Shown piece after piece: positions 34,550 to 43,181 of a DNA stretch of 51,961 bases; positions within the stretch are counted from its first letter, which is position 1; the number at the start of each line of letters is the position of its first letter. This stretch comes from an uncultured Flavobacteriales bacterium (GTDB taxonomy: Bacteria; Bacteroidota; Bacteroidia; Flavobacteriales; CAJXXR01). The notes below the pieces were generated by a model. The model was not told the DNA's origin and made no database searches. It saw only the letters and a list, made by a program, of their open reading frames with translations. The DNA lies in assembly GCA_913063375.1 (NCBI GenBank), contig CAJXXR010000022.1, positions 1-51,961 on the forward strand, in the 5' to 3' direction. The position numbers and the translations under genes were made by a program.

Positions 34550-36691
34550 ATGGTATTTGAATTTAAGAATAATATAGCTTTTTTATTGGTTCTTTTCTGT
34601 TTGGGGATTCCTCAAAAACTTAAAGCAACCCATATTTTAGGTGGAGAATTAACCTACATACAAACGGACACAAATAGATACGATGTTTACTTAACCATGT
34701 ATATAGATTGTGGTCCTACAAATACAGTAGAAACAGGCTTATGGGATGTAGCTGAATTAAATGTTTGGGATAATATCCAAGCTACACCCATTGCAACTTT
34801 TATAAATACAAACCTGATTGAAGACTCCGTTTTAAACACCTATACAAATCCCTGTGCTGTTTTACCACCCGATTTATGTGTCAAAAGAGGAGAATACTAT
34901 TTTGATGTAATTGTTCCTCCCAATTCAGGAGATTTTACATTTACATATCAGTTGTGTTGTTTTAATGAAAATACCACGAATTCTTCAATGACTCAAGGAT
35001 TAACCGTTTATTGCCTTGTTACTCCTGAAGAGAATAACAGCCCAACATTTAATTCCCAACCATCTTTGGGGAGTTGCATGTATGACGATCTGAATTTAGA
35101 CCTATCTATGAACGATCCTGATGGTGATAGCCTGGTATACTCTTTTTTTACTCCTTTTGCTACCAGTGACCCAACCAGTGTATTTGATATTAGTCCACCA
35201 CCCTTTGTGGAATATGTATGGGAAGTGGGTTATGATGTATTATCTCCCATGAGTACAACAAATGGAATATTTTTAGATTCCATAACTGGCGCTTTATCAG
35301 GATCACCCACCCAAATAGGGAATTATGTGGTGGGTATTAAAATTGAGGAGTATAGAGGTGGGGTAAAGATTGGAGAATATATGCGGGTTTACCGATACTT
35401 AATCACAGATTGCTCATTAGGTGCTGCACTTCTTGAAATAAGTGTAGATCAATATTGTGATGATCTTGATTACCAATTTATCAATAATAGCGTTAATGGT
35501 AATGGTTATTATTGGAATTTTGGAGACCCATCTTCTGGAATCAATGATACCAGTAGCTTAGTTAACCCGTCTCATATATACCCCGATTATGGAACCTATA
35601 CGGTTTTGTTAATTGCGTATAACAATGTTTTGGCTTGTTCCGACACACTAACATACGATCTGGAAGTATTAGAGGTACAAGATTTCACATATAATCATGT
35701 AGGGAAATATTGCTTGGATGATAATATTTATGAATTTACACCTTCCTTATTGGATGTCGGCTTATCTTATTTTTGGGATTTTGGACCCAATGCTATCCCA
35801 GCGAATTCCACTGAAATGAAACCAGAAAACATCCATTTCACATCCAAAGAAAGCCAGGAAGTTTCCTTAACGATCTTTTTTGCTAATTGTAAAAAAACAT
35901 ATAAGGATTCCCTTTTTATAGACTATATAATAGATAATATAGAAGGGCCACAAGAAGTTTGTCTATATGAAACGGTCGTATATTCATCCAGTCCGGGAGT
36001 GAACTATCCTCGAAATTATAGTTGGGTAATTAATAACCAAGAATTTATTACGGAAACCGCTTCTATTCAATTTGAAGATACCGGTTTATATGATATTTCT
36101 CTAGACATATATGACCCGATAAAAGATTGTCACGAAGAGATTTTGTTGGAAAATTGGCTAAGAGTTTATCCTTTACCAACTCCAGACTTTACATTAAAGA
36201 ATTTCGATATACCTGTAAATGAAGAAATTTTCCTAACAGATTTATCACTAAATAGTCAGTCTACTTATTGGGTAATAAGTAATGGAGACACTGTATATGG
36301 GGACGATCCAGTATACACCTTTTTGAATGAGGGAACCTATACTATCACTCAATTTTCCTCTGACGAACTATGCAGTGATCAAATCACAAAGTCTGTTATA
36401 GTAAGCCCTCACAAGTTAATCTACCCAAACGCATTTTCTCCAAATGGAGACAATTTGAATGAAGGCTTTATCCCAAAAGGAAGAACTCTGGATGATATCA
36501 CTTTTTATCGTCTTAAAATTCACGACCGTTGGGGAAGGCTATTGTTTACAACTAATGATCCATTTCATCCTTGGTTTGGCATTGATAAGAATGGTAATGA
36601 CGTTGGTACTGGTATGTATATATGGACTGCAGAATATACAACCCATGCGGTAAAAAGGGAATTGATGAATACCGTTTTATTATTGGAATAA
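34550..36691 (+). CDS. T9SS type B sorted surface protein with PKD-like domains
   Basis: A 713-residue surface protein. A signal peptide ends near residue 26, followed by THILGGELTY, the start of a domain common in Bacteroidota surface proteins (about 27-290, containing repeated Cys). A PKD-like domain (YYWNFGDPSSG ... HIYPDYGTYTV) lies around residues 320-380 and at least two more degenerate ones follow. From about residue 623, IYPNAFSPNGDNLNEGF begins the gliding-motility-associated type B C-terminal domain, which directs T9SS export and attachment. The role is unknown; it resembles adhesin-like proteins in general layout. It stands alone. Confidence 0.88.
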   Translation: MVFEFKNNIAFLLVLFCLGIPQKLKATHILGGELTYIQTDTNRYDVYLTMYIDCGPTNTVETGLWDVAELNVWDNIQATPIATFINTNLIEDSVLNTYTNPCAVLPPDLCVKRGEYYFDVIVPPNSGDFTFTYQLCCFNENTTNSSMTQGLTVYCLVTPEENNSPTFNSQPSLGSCMYDDLNLDLSMNDPDGDSLVYSFFTPFATSDPTSVFDISPPPFVEYVWEVGYDVLSPMSTTNGIFLDSITGALSGSPTQIGNYVVGIKIEEYRGGVKIGEYMRVYRYLITDCSLGAALLEISVDQYCDDLDYQFINNSVNGNGYYWNFGDPSSGINDTSSLVNPSHIYPDYGTYTVLLIAYNNVLACSDTLTYDLEVLEVQDFTYNHVGKYCLDDNIYEFTPSLLDVGLSYFWDFGPNAIPANSTEMKPENIHFTSKESQEVSLTIFFANCKKTYKDSLFIDYIIDNIEGPQEVCLYETVVYSSSPGVNYPRNYSWVINNQEFITETASIQFEDTGLYDISLDIYDPIKDCHEEILLENWLRVYPLPTPDFTLKNFDIPVNEEIFLTDLSLNSQSTYWVISNGDTVYGDDPVYTFLNEGTYTITQFSSDELCSDQITKSVIVSPHKLIYPNAFSPNGDNLNEGFIPKGRTLDDITFYRLKIHDRWGRLLFTTNDPFHPWFGIDKNGNDVGTGMYIWTAEYTTHAVKRELMNTVLLLE

Positions 36692-36716
36692 GTGGTCAAA
36701 ATTTAGCCAAAAAAAA

Positions 36717-36744
36717 GGGAGTTCAAACCGCAGTTTGAACTCCC
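36717..36744. terminator. Terminator between the type B surface gene and the OmpA gene
   Basis: Twelve-base perfect arms (GGGAGTTCAAAC and its complement) around a CGCA loop. A run of eight A before it gives a U-tail on the minus strand, so it mainly ends the OmpA-type transcript; the plus-strand tail is less T-rich. Confidence 0.85.
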
Positions 36745-36766
36745 TCACATTTCTTCAAAGATAGCT

Positions 36767-37573
36767 TTACTTCACTTGAACAAAGTCTACTCTTCGATTC
36801 AGATACAATTTATCGGAAACAGGATTCTCTTCTCCCTTGACATTTGTATCAAATCTATTTTTATTAAAGCCGTAGGTGTTAATCAGAAGGTCCAAACAAC
36901 CTTGAACACGTGCCTTAGCTAGGCGCATATTCAGTTCATTGGAACCACGCATATCAGCATTCCCTTCCAATCTCACACGCATCTTTGGATTATCCTTTAA
37001 TGCCTTAACTACTGCATCTAGCTCCTTTTTATTGACTACAGCACTATTTGTTTCAAAATATGCCGTTGCTAGACTCCCATTGTGATACGGATATTTATAG
37101 TCTCTTTTATGGTATACTGGTGCGATTTTTCCTTTTGAATTACTAAAAACCATTCGCTCTCCAAAAACAATCTTTGAAGCATCATCAGGGTTCTTAGCAC
37201 CGATCTTTGCAGTTCCATTTCTTCTTAGATCACTATTTTTCGCTCCATCAGGATGATCCCAATAAATCCCCATATTTGGATTGAAATAATAGCCATTACT
37301 ATTCAAATACTGAACAGCCCCATCGACTGATTCAAATTCGAGAATATCTCTATCCTCACTTTTCAATCGATTGTCGTAATTATATCGTTCGTCTATGGCA
37401 TCCAACTGATCTCCTAAATTTATTCTAACAGAATAATTTCCAAGAAATCGTTTATTGACTTTCACGATTATATCCTTACGACCTTGCGTCAATTCATCAA
37501 GATTGTTCTCCTGAGCTATTAATGCACCCAATCCTATTAAAAAGGCTGAGCAGAGGGTTATCCACTTTTTCAT
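36767..37573 (-). CDS. OmpA-family outer membrane protein
   Basis: A 268-residue exported protein: signal peptide (ending ALIAQ), a middle part of about 140 residues without recognised domain, and a C-terminal OmpA-like domain (about 160-268) with ATAYFETNSAVVNKKEL, LEGNADMRGSNELNMRLAKARVQ and the final RRVDF. This domain binds the diaminopimelate of peptidoglycan and ties the outer membrane to the wall. The usual GHTD is changed to GNAD, and a conserved-looking Asp and Arg remain. It follows the aldehyde dehydrogenase gene on the same strand but has a promoter candidate of its own. Confidence 0.88.
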   Translation of the reverse strand: MKKWITLCSAFLIGLGALIAQENNLDELTQGRKDIIVKVNKRFLGNYSVRINLGDQLDAIDERYNYDNRLKSEDRDILEFESVDGAVQYLNSNGYYFNPNMGIYWDHPDGAKNSDLRRNGTAKIGAKNPDDASKIVFGERMVFSNSKGKIAPVYHKRDYKYPYHNGSLATAYFETNSAVVNKKELDAVVKALKDNPKMRVRLEGNADMRGSNELNMRLAKARVQGCLDLLINTYGFNKNRFDTNVKGEENPVSDKLYLNRRVDFVQVK

Positions 37574-37656
37574 TATAAAAGGTATTTGATTAAATAAAAA
37601 TGATCCTCAAGATACTAAATTTCAATGGAAAAGAAACCCATAGTAATTCATCGGGA

Positions 37657-37688
37657 CAAATCTAGTACTAGTCTAAAATTTAATACAA
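37657..37688 (-). promoter_or_regulatory. Candidate promoter of the OmpA-type gene
   Basis: On the minus strand TTG (37688-37686), a 21-base spacer and TAGATTTG (37664-37657). The upstream box lies in the last codons of the aldehyde dehydrogenase gene. The leader would be about 75 bases. Confidence 0.45.
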
Positions 37689-39106
37689 ACATTTTTAGGC
37701 TCAGTAAAGAATCTTAATGCTTCAAATCCACCTTCTCTACCTACTCCAGATTGCTTAACACCACCAAATGGTGTTCTAAGATCCCTCAAAAGCCAAGTAT
37801 TGATCCAGACAATTCCAGTATGTAATTCTGCTGCTACTTTATGGGCTCGGTTTAAATTACTAGTCCAAACTGTAGCGGCCAATCCAAATTTTGTACTGTT
37901 AGCATACATCAAAGCCTCTTCATCCGTTTTAAAAGGCATAATAGTTACAACTGGTCCAAAAATTTCTTCCTGGTTCGTTCTACAGTCATAATCCAACCCT
38001 TCAATTACAGTAGGCTCCAAATAGAATCCACCTTCATAGCCTTCAGGATACACTCTATTACCTCCACATAACACGGTACCACCTTCTTCTTTCCCTAATT
38101 CAATATAGCTTTGCACTTTTTCCATGTGTCCTTTGGAAACAATAGCCCCCATATTGACATCTCCAGATGGGTGTCCAACTTTTAATTTGCGCACCTCTTC
38201 TACAAAGCGTTCTTTGAATTGGGTATAGATACTTTCTTCTACCAGAATCCTTGATCCACATAGGCAAATTTCACCTTGATTGGCGAAAGAAGATCTCAAG
38301 GTAGTCTTGATCATTTTTTCGAAATCGCAATCTGCAAAAATTAGATTAGGATTTTTCCCACCCAATTCTAATGACAATTTCTTAAACATTGGTGCAGCTT
38401 GTCTAGCAATGTGCTTTCCTGTAGCCGTCCCTCCAGTAAAGGAAATAGCAGGAATATCTGGATGAACAATCATCGCCTCCCCTACTTTTGGGCCTAATCC
38501 ATGTACTATATTCAAGACACCTGCTGGCATTCCTGCTTCAATACATATTTCAGAAAGTAGATAAGCTGTCAATGGAGTTACCTCACTAGGTTTTGCTATT
38601 ACACAGTTTCCTGAAGCTAAAGCCGGTGCTATTTTCCAACTAAAAAGGTACAATGGAAGATTCCAAGGAGAAATACATCCCACTACCCCTAAAGGCTGTC
38701 TCATTGTATAATTTAAGGCAACATCTTCCATCTCATGCGTCTCTGCAGAATCATGAAGGATTGCAGTTGCATAAAATTCGAAGTTGGAAGCCGCTCTTGG
38801 AATATCTACAGACTCGGCCAACCATACCGGCTTACCGTTATCCTGACTCTCCGCTTTAGCAAAACGATCTAGGTTTTCCAGCAACAAAGACGCTACTTTC
38901 ATCATGATAGCAGATCGCTTACTTTTCGCCATCTTAGACCAAGTTGGAAAAGCAGCATTTGCCGCTTCATAGGCCAATTGGACATCCCTTTCATCACTAT
39001 CTGGAACATAACTGAATATCTCACCTGTTGAAGGGTCTGTATTATCCAAATAGTCACCACTAATGGGAGCTACAAGTGTCCCATTGATATAATTTAACAT
39101 CTTCAT
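37673..39106 (-). CDS. Aldehyde dehydrogenase, probably 2-aminomuconate 6-semialdehyde dehydrogenase
   Basis: A 477-residue NAD-dependent aldehyde dehydrogenase with the full set: SPWNLPLYLFSWKIAPALASGN, SFTGGTATGK (dinucleotide site), catalytic base in LELGGKNPNL and nucleophile in FANQGEICLCGSR. NPWNLP-type wording and overall resemblance place it in the hydroxy-/aminomuconic semialdehyde dehydrogenase branch. The likely reaction oxidises 2-aminomuconate semialdehyde to 2-aminomuconate in kynurenine degradation. Supporting context is an SDR gene directly upstream and the Rid-family deaminase at 23130. The frame is open up to 39127, but the ATG at 39106 lies just after the SDR stop and is preferred. 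Other muconic-type substrates are possible. Confidence 0.82.
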   Translation of the reverse strand: MKMLNYINGTLVAPISGDYLDNTDPSTGEIFSYVPDSDERDVQLAYEAANAAFPTWSKMAKSKRSAIMMKVASLLLENLDRFAKAESQDNGKPVWLAESVDIPRAASNFEFYATAILHDSAETHEMEDVALNYTMRQPLGVVGCISPWNLPLYLFSWKIAPALASGNCVIAKPSEVTPLTAYLLSEICIEAGMPAGVLNIVHGLGPKVGEAMIVHPDIPAISFTGGTATGKHIARQAAPMFKKLSLELGGKNPNLIFADCDFEKMIKTTLRSSFANQGEICLCGSRILVEESIYTQFKERFVEEVRKLKVGHPSGDVNMGAIVSKGHMEKVQSYIELGKEEGGTVLCGGNRVYPEGYEGGFYLEPTVIEGLDYDCRTNQEEIFGPVVTIMPFKTDEEALMYANSTKFGLAATVWTSNLNRAHKVAAELHTGIVWINTWLLRDLRTPFGGVKQSGVGREGGFEALRFFTEPKNVCIKF

Positions 39107-39117
39107 TGTGCCCAATT

Positions 39118-39903
39118 TTATAAACAACCTGTTCTACCACCATCTACGGGAACATTGATCCCATTGATATAAGAAGCTGCTGGTGAAGCTAAGAAAGCAA
39201 CGGCATTGGCAACTTCTTCTGGTTGAGCTACTCTTCCCATAGGAACAATAGAAGTCATTTGATTCATTACCTCTTCTTCTGTAGCGCCAGTAGTATTGGC
39301 TTTATTAGAAATGATAGATTCCAATCTAGCGGTTGCGGTTGCTCCAGGTAATACATTATTTACTGTAATTCCAAATGCACCTAGCTCATTTGCCAAGGTT
39401 TTAGACCAGTTTCCAACTGCACCACGGATAGTATTTGAAACACCCAATCCTTTTAATGGAATTTTAACTGAGGTAGATATGATATTTATTACACGTCCAT
39501 AACCACTCTTTTTCATTCCTTCTACAAAGGCTTGAACTAAAATTTGATTACAAACTAAGTGCATATTAAATGCAGCAAGATATTCTTCAATAGGGGCAAC
39601 ATTTGCCGGTCCACCTTTTGGCCCACCAGTATTATTCACCAAGATACTCACGTTATGTCCTTCAGCAAAACCAGTAGCTCTATCACGAACTTCCTCAATA
39701 TTGCTAAAATCAGCCACTAAATAAGTATGCTCCTGCCCTTTTACAACAGGTAGATTCACTAGTGCTTCTTGTAGGCTTTTCTCATTACGAGCAACCAAAC
39801 ATATATTGGCTCCCATTGCTGCCATCTCCATTGCTGAAGCATTCCCAATTCCTTGAGTACTTCCACAAACTACTGCCCATTTTCCTGTCAGATCTAAATT
39901 CAT
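39118..39903 (-). CDS. Atypical short-chain dehydrogenase/reductase
   Basis: A 261-residue SDR with an intact NAD(P) motif (GSTQGIG, residues 14-20), NNTGG near 90-94 and the family end NGINVPVDGG. At the catalytic positions the usual Tyr and Lys (YxxxK) are Ser156 and Arg160 (SNTIR), while Ser143 is in the expected place. This belongs to a known divergent SDR group with such replacements, so the reaction may differ from simple dehydrogenation. It ends 11 bases before the aldehyde dehydrogenase start, so both are one transcription unit; I recall the same pair in kynurenine-degradation clusters of other Flavobacteriia. Confidence 0.85.
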   Translation of the reverse strand: MNLDLTGKWAVVCGSTQGIGNASAMEMAAMGANICLVARNEKSLQEALVNLPVVKGQEHTYLVADFSNIEEVRDRATGFAEGHNVSILVNNTGGPKGGPANVAPIEEYLAAFNMHLVCNQILVQAFVEGMKKSGYGRVINIISTSVKIPLKGLGVSNTIRGAVGNWSKTLANELGAFGITVNNVLPGATATARLESIISNKANTTGATEEEVMNQMTSIVPMGRVAQPEEVANAVAFLASPAASYINGINVPVDGGRTGCL

Positions 39904-39937
39904 CCTGTTCTTTTCTAAATTGTTGTTCGCTAATTCT

Positions 39938-42328
39938 TTATTCTATTACAACTTTCTCACGGTAGATCTTACCTTTTGAGTCCGTCATAATAATGTGGTA
40001 TAATCCCGAATCCGGTAAAAGGATCGTTTGGTTGTAATCAATATCTTTATAGTAATCTACAACGGTTTTCCCTTCTGCCGTAAAAATAGTTAATCCTTTT
40101 ACTTTTACTTGTGGATCTATTGTTATTTGAACCTTACCACCACTTGGATTTGGGAATACTGCTATTTTCTTAATCTCACTAAATTCCTCTTGACCTACTG
40201 GCCACAGACGAAGTCCAAAGCAATATTCTCCAGACACTAGTTGGCTTGCTTCAATTCTCCCAGACTTATTTGTTAAGGTGTTTGCAACTAAATTTTGACT
40301 ATCAAATGCTTCCCATTCATAATTAGCATCCCTTCTGTACAATAACACCATGCGCTCCTCATTGAAGCTAGAAGTTATATTTGACATCAGGTTTTCATCC
40401 AAGCTTCCAGTAGTCGCTCCCTTATACCTAAACTTCCCATTGATATTCACTTTAGCATCATCTAACACTCTCAATGTCCAATAACGATCTGTAGAAATGA
40501 TGTATTTTAAATCATTCACCTGTGCTTCGGGAGCAACCCAGTGATGTTCCAATCTTACAAAGCTAGAATCTTCAATACTCACCAAGCTTAACTCAACTTT
40601 CGCTAAATCTGCTTCTATCACTTCCATTTCATTTTCCATTAAAGAAAAATCCTCACCTATACTTGCAAGACTGATCGCATCATCGCCATTTAAATATGCC
40701 ATTTTAGGCTCCCATGACAGAGAAATAGTAAGATTCGTTTGTTCTCCCCCTACGACTATTGCCGTTTCATATAAATCACCTGCTGCTGATCTAAATGATA
40801 TTTGTAAGGGTACATTTTCAAACCAATTATTTGCAATTTTCAACTTCTGCTCTATTTGCACATCTACAGTACTAGCTGAAGAATTCCAGTCCATATCCAC
40901 AATATCAAATTGCGACCAACCAGCTTGAAAAATTGAATTTTCAAAGAAGTCATTAACATCATTTCCTTCTGCTATCAACTTATCTCTGAATTGCTCTGAA
41001 CTGATATCATTGAAGGCAAATGAATCTAGCACTGCTTTCATACCATCGTAAAATGCATCCTCTCCCATTACAGAACGAAGGGTATGCATCATATCCGCAC
41101 CCTTATTATAGGTATGCCTTCCATAGGTCACATTCAAAGGCATATCTGCTAAAACCTGGTAACCTCCATCTGCAACATGCGCCTTATCTAACATTTCAAC
41201 ATGATTCGCTCGAATTATTTCTAAGTATTTTTCGGATCCATAAACATGCTCCATAAATAAATAAGATAGATATTCAGCTAAACCTTCATTGATCCACATT
41301 TCCTTTGCATCGTTGCAAGTAATCAAGTTCCCAAACCAATGGTGTGCAAGCTCATGTGCCATTATCTCTTCTCCAGAAGTAGTACCGGTAACCAAACTGG
41401 CTGGATATGCTATATTTCCTGGATGCTCCATCGCTCCAACGGGCGTAACACTATAGCCTACTTTTTCCCATCGATAGAGACCAAATTTATCTTCAAAAAA
41501 GTGAAATGCTTCATCCAAATGGACAAAGGAATTTACAATATCAGCAGTATCACTTTCTAAGGCTGCCAATACTACCGGCACATAACTACCTGAAAGACTC
41601 AGCAAACTATCGTTTACTTCTTTATAGTCTGCTGTAGCCACGGAAGCTAAATAAGTTGGAATCTCCAGGTCACTTTTCCAGACTCTATAAATACTATCAC
41701 CTCCTAGTAATTGCTCCTGCTCTAGTAATCCATTTGCATAGGACGTTCTCCCTCCCGTAGTCATTACGCGATAGGTATATTTTGATCGTTCAACAAAATT
41801 ATCGAAACATGGAAACCAAGATCTCCCAAAATTATGTGGTTCATATTGGAACGCTACCCCTAAGTTATAGGCATAATTTGAAGCAAAATCGAAACCACCA
41901 AAATTTGATCCGTCAACTTCTGGTGTCCCTTGATAGTAAACATGAACATTATACGTATCTACCAAATTCAAACTAGTAGGGAACGTAATTTCTAAACGTT
42001 GATTAGCATGTGTAAAACTTACTAATTGTTGATTATAGACTACAGAGTCTACAGCCAAATTGAACAAGTCCAAAGCAAGTATTTCCTGGCCTGCAATTTT
42101 CGATTTGAATTCAACGTTACAATCTGCTTTTAACAGTTGTGATTGGTATTCACTAAGATCTAAATAGATATCATAAGATAATATATCCATAGAATCACTC
42201 CTAGAATTATTCCCTACATCATCCAACTGAATAGATTGAACTCCTTGATTCTTCCATTTAGCACAAGCATCTTTCTGAGCTAGCATTGTTAGTGGAAATA
42301 GTAATAAGAAATACTTTACAATTTTCAT
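39938..42328 (-). CDS. Secreted M1 aminopeptidase with T9SS sorting domain
   Basis: A 796-residue zinc peptidase of the M1 family. A signal peptide ends near AQ (residues 17-18). The catalytic zinc site HELAHHWFGN (His325, Glu326, His329) with Glu348 in WINEGLAEY is complete. The exopeptidase motif reads GAMEH at 298-302, where most members have GAMEN. A beta-sandwich region follows, and a type A sorting domain from about residue 720 (IAVFPNPSGGKVQ to VVIE) marks T9SS export to the surface or medium. It shares a 4-base ATGA overlap with the preceding lipoprotein gene. Likely role: digestion of external peptides. Confidence 0.92.
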   Translation of the reverse strand: MKIVKYFLLLFPLTMLAQKDACAKWKNQGVQSIQLDDVGNNSRSDSMDILSYDIYLDLSEYQSQLLKADCNVEFKSKIAGQEILALDLFNLAVDSVVYNQQLVSFTHANQRLEITFPTSLNLVDTYNVHVYYQGTPEVDGSNFGGFDFASNYAYNLGVAFQYEPHNFGRSWFPCFDNFVERSKYTYRVMTTGGRTSYANGLLEQEQLLGGDSIYRVWKSDLEIPTYLASVATADYKEVNDSLLSLSGSYVPVVLAALESDTADIVNSFVHLDEAFHFFEDKFGLYRWEKVGYSVTPVGAMEHPGNIAYPASLVTGTTSGEEIMAHELAHHWFGNLITCNDAKEMWINEGLAEYLSYLFMEHVYGSEKYLEIIRANHVEMLDKAHVADGGYQVLADMPLNVTYGRHTYNKGADMMHTLRSVMGEDAFYDGMKAVLDSFAFNDISSEQFRDKLIAEGNDVNDFFENSIFQAGWSQFDIVDMDWNSSASTVDVQIEQKLKIANNWFENVPLQISFRSAAGDLYETAIVVGGEQTNLTISLSWEPKMAYLNGDDAISLASIGEDFSLMENEMEVIEADLAKVELSLVSIEDSSFVRLEHHWVAPEAQVNDLKYIISTDRYWTLRVLDDAKVNINGKFRYKGATTGSLDENLMSNITSSFNEERMVLLYRRDANYEWEAFDSQNLVANTLTNKSGRIEASQLVSGEYCFGLRLWPVGQEEFSEIKKIAVFPNPSGGKVQITIDPQVKVKGLTIFTAEGKTVVDYYKDIDYNQTILLPDSGLYHIIMTDSKGKIYREKVVIE

Positions 42329-43050
42329 AGATCACTTTTTTTAAGGGTACTCACAAAAATTATTGGGTTCTTATTATACGTCTTGTACTTTACAATAATA
42401 TCCAGTGTAGATTTACCTTTAAATTCACTCATATTAAATTCTCCAACTCCTTTACCTAGTGTTACATCTTTTAAGGAGTTATGCATGAATTTACCTTGCT
42501 TCAATTCTCCAATATAAAACGTTGCACTTTGTTTTTTAGAGGCCAATGATACCTGCACCCAGTCTCCTGTTTTCTTGGTTACTAATTTGAGCTTAAATTT
42601 CTTTTCATTTCCTCCGCGATCCCATTCTTTCAATCCTGTACCTGGAAGATCTTGGAATAATTCCAATTCGGACATTTGCTGCCCATTTTCATAATATTTC
42701 TTTTGCACACCTTGGATATAGCCATCCACATAAGGGTTGACTCTATAAATTTCACCATTTCGATGAAACCAAGTCACATTCCCGGATTTCACACCGCTTA
42801 CATAATCAATTTCCATCCTCTTTTCACCAGTGTCATAATAGTCTGTAGACAAACCATGCCTTTGACCATCCAGATACGTTATTTCATTCCTCAAGCTACC
42901 GTCTGATTTACGAATCTCATGCAGCCCCTCCTTCTTACCATCCACCACTTGGTTGATGGTGGGTTTTACATTTTCTGGTGTTGAATTTAAAGACTCCTCG
43001 CAGGAATAGAACCCTGTAAGCAATAAAAAGGGTAAAATTAACTTTCTCAT
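42325..43050 (-). CDS. YwqK/MORN-type lipoprotein
   Basis: A 241-residue lipoprotein (lipobox FYSC, Cys17). Residues about 35-135 contain several MORN_2-type repeats of the YwqK kind (DGKKEGLHEIRKSDG, GQRHGLSTDYYDTG, GVKSGNVTWFHRNGE, GYIQGVQKKYYENGQ). The C-terminal 100 residues have no motif I recognise. YwqK was named as an antitoxin in Bacillus, but exported lipoproteins with these repeats in Bacteroidota have no toxin partner here, so I do not transfer that role. Overlap with the aminopeptidase start suggests joint expression. Confidence 0.82.
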   Translation of the reverse strand: MRKLILPFLLLTGFYSCEESLNSTPENVKPTINQVVDGKKEGLHEIRKSDGSLRNEITYLDGQRHGLSTDYYDTGEKRMEIDYVSGVKSGNVTWFHRNGEIYRVNPYVDGYIQGVQKKYYENGQQMSELELFQDLPGTGLKEWDRGGNEKKFKLKLVTKKTGDWVQVSLASKKQSATFYIGELKQGKFMHNSLKDVTLGKGVGEFNMSEFKGKSTLDIIVKYKTYNKNPIIFVSTLKKSDL

Positions 43051-43087
43051 AAAGTTTAGAATAGTATTTAGAGAATATGAATAAGTA

Positions 43088-43116
43088 CAAATATAGTAAA
43101 AAGCAGGGCTTTACAA
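43088..43116 (-). promoter_or_regulatory. Candidate promoter of the lipoprotein-aminopeptidase operon
   Basis: Minus strand: TTG at 43116-43114, an 18-base spacer and TATATTTG at 43095-43088. Start of transcription would be near 43081, about 30 bases before the first codon. It overlaps no gene and lies just beyond the lepA terminator. Confidence 0.5.
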
Positions 43117-43122
43117 GTGCAT

Positions 43123-43163
43123 AAAAAAAGCGCCTACGGAAAATTCCGTAGGCGCTTTTTTTT
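43123..43163. terminator. Terminator after lepA
   Basis: AGCGCCTACGGAA and its complement around a 2-base loop, flanked by seven A and eight T. It stands 19 bases beyond the lepA stop. Confidence 0.92.
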
Positions 43164-43181
43164 CAATTATACTAAGCTAAA

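Noticed and set aside
42325..43050. Toxin-antitoxin system suggested by YwqK-like repeats
   Set aside because: The protein is an exported lipoprotein and its partner gene is an aminopeptidase; MORN-type repeats alone do not make an antitoxin.
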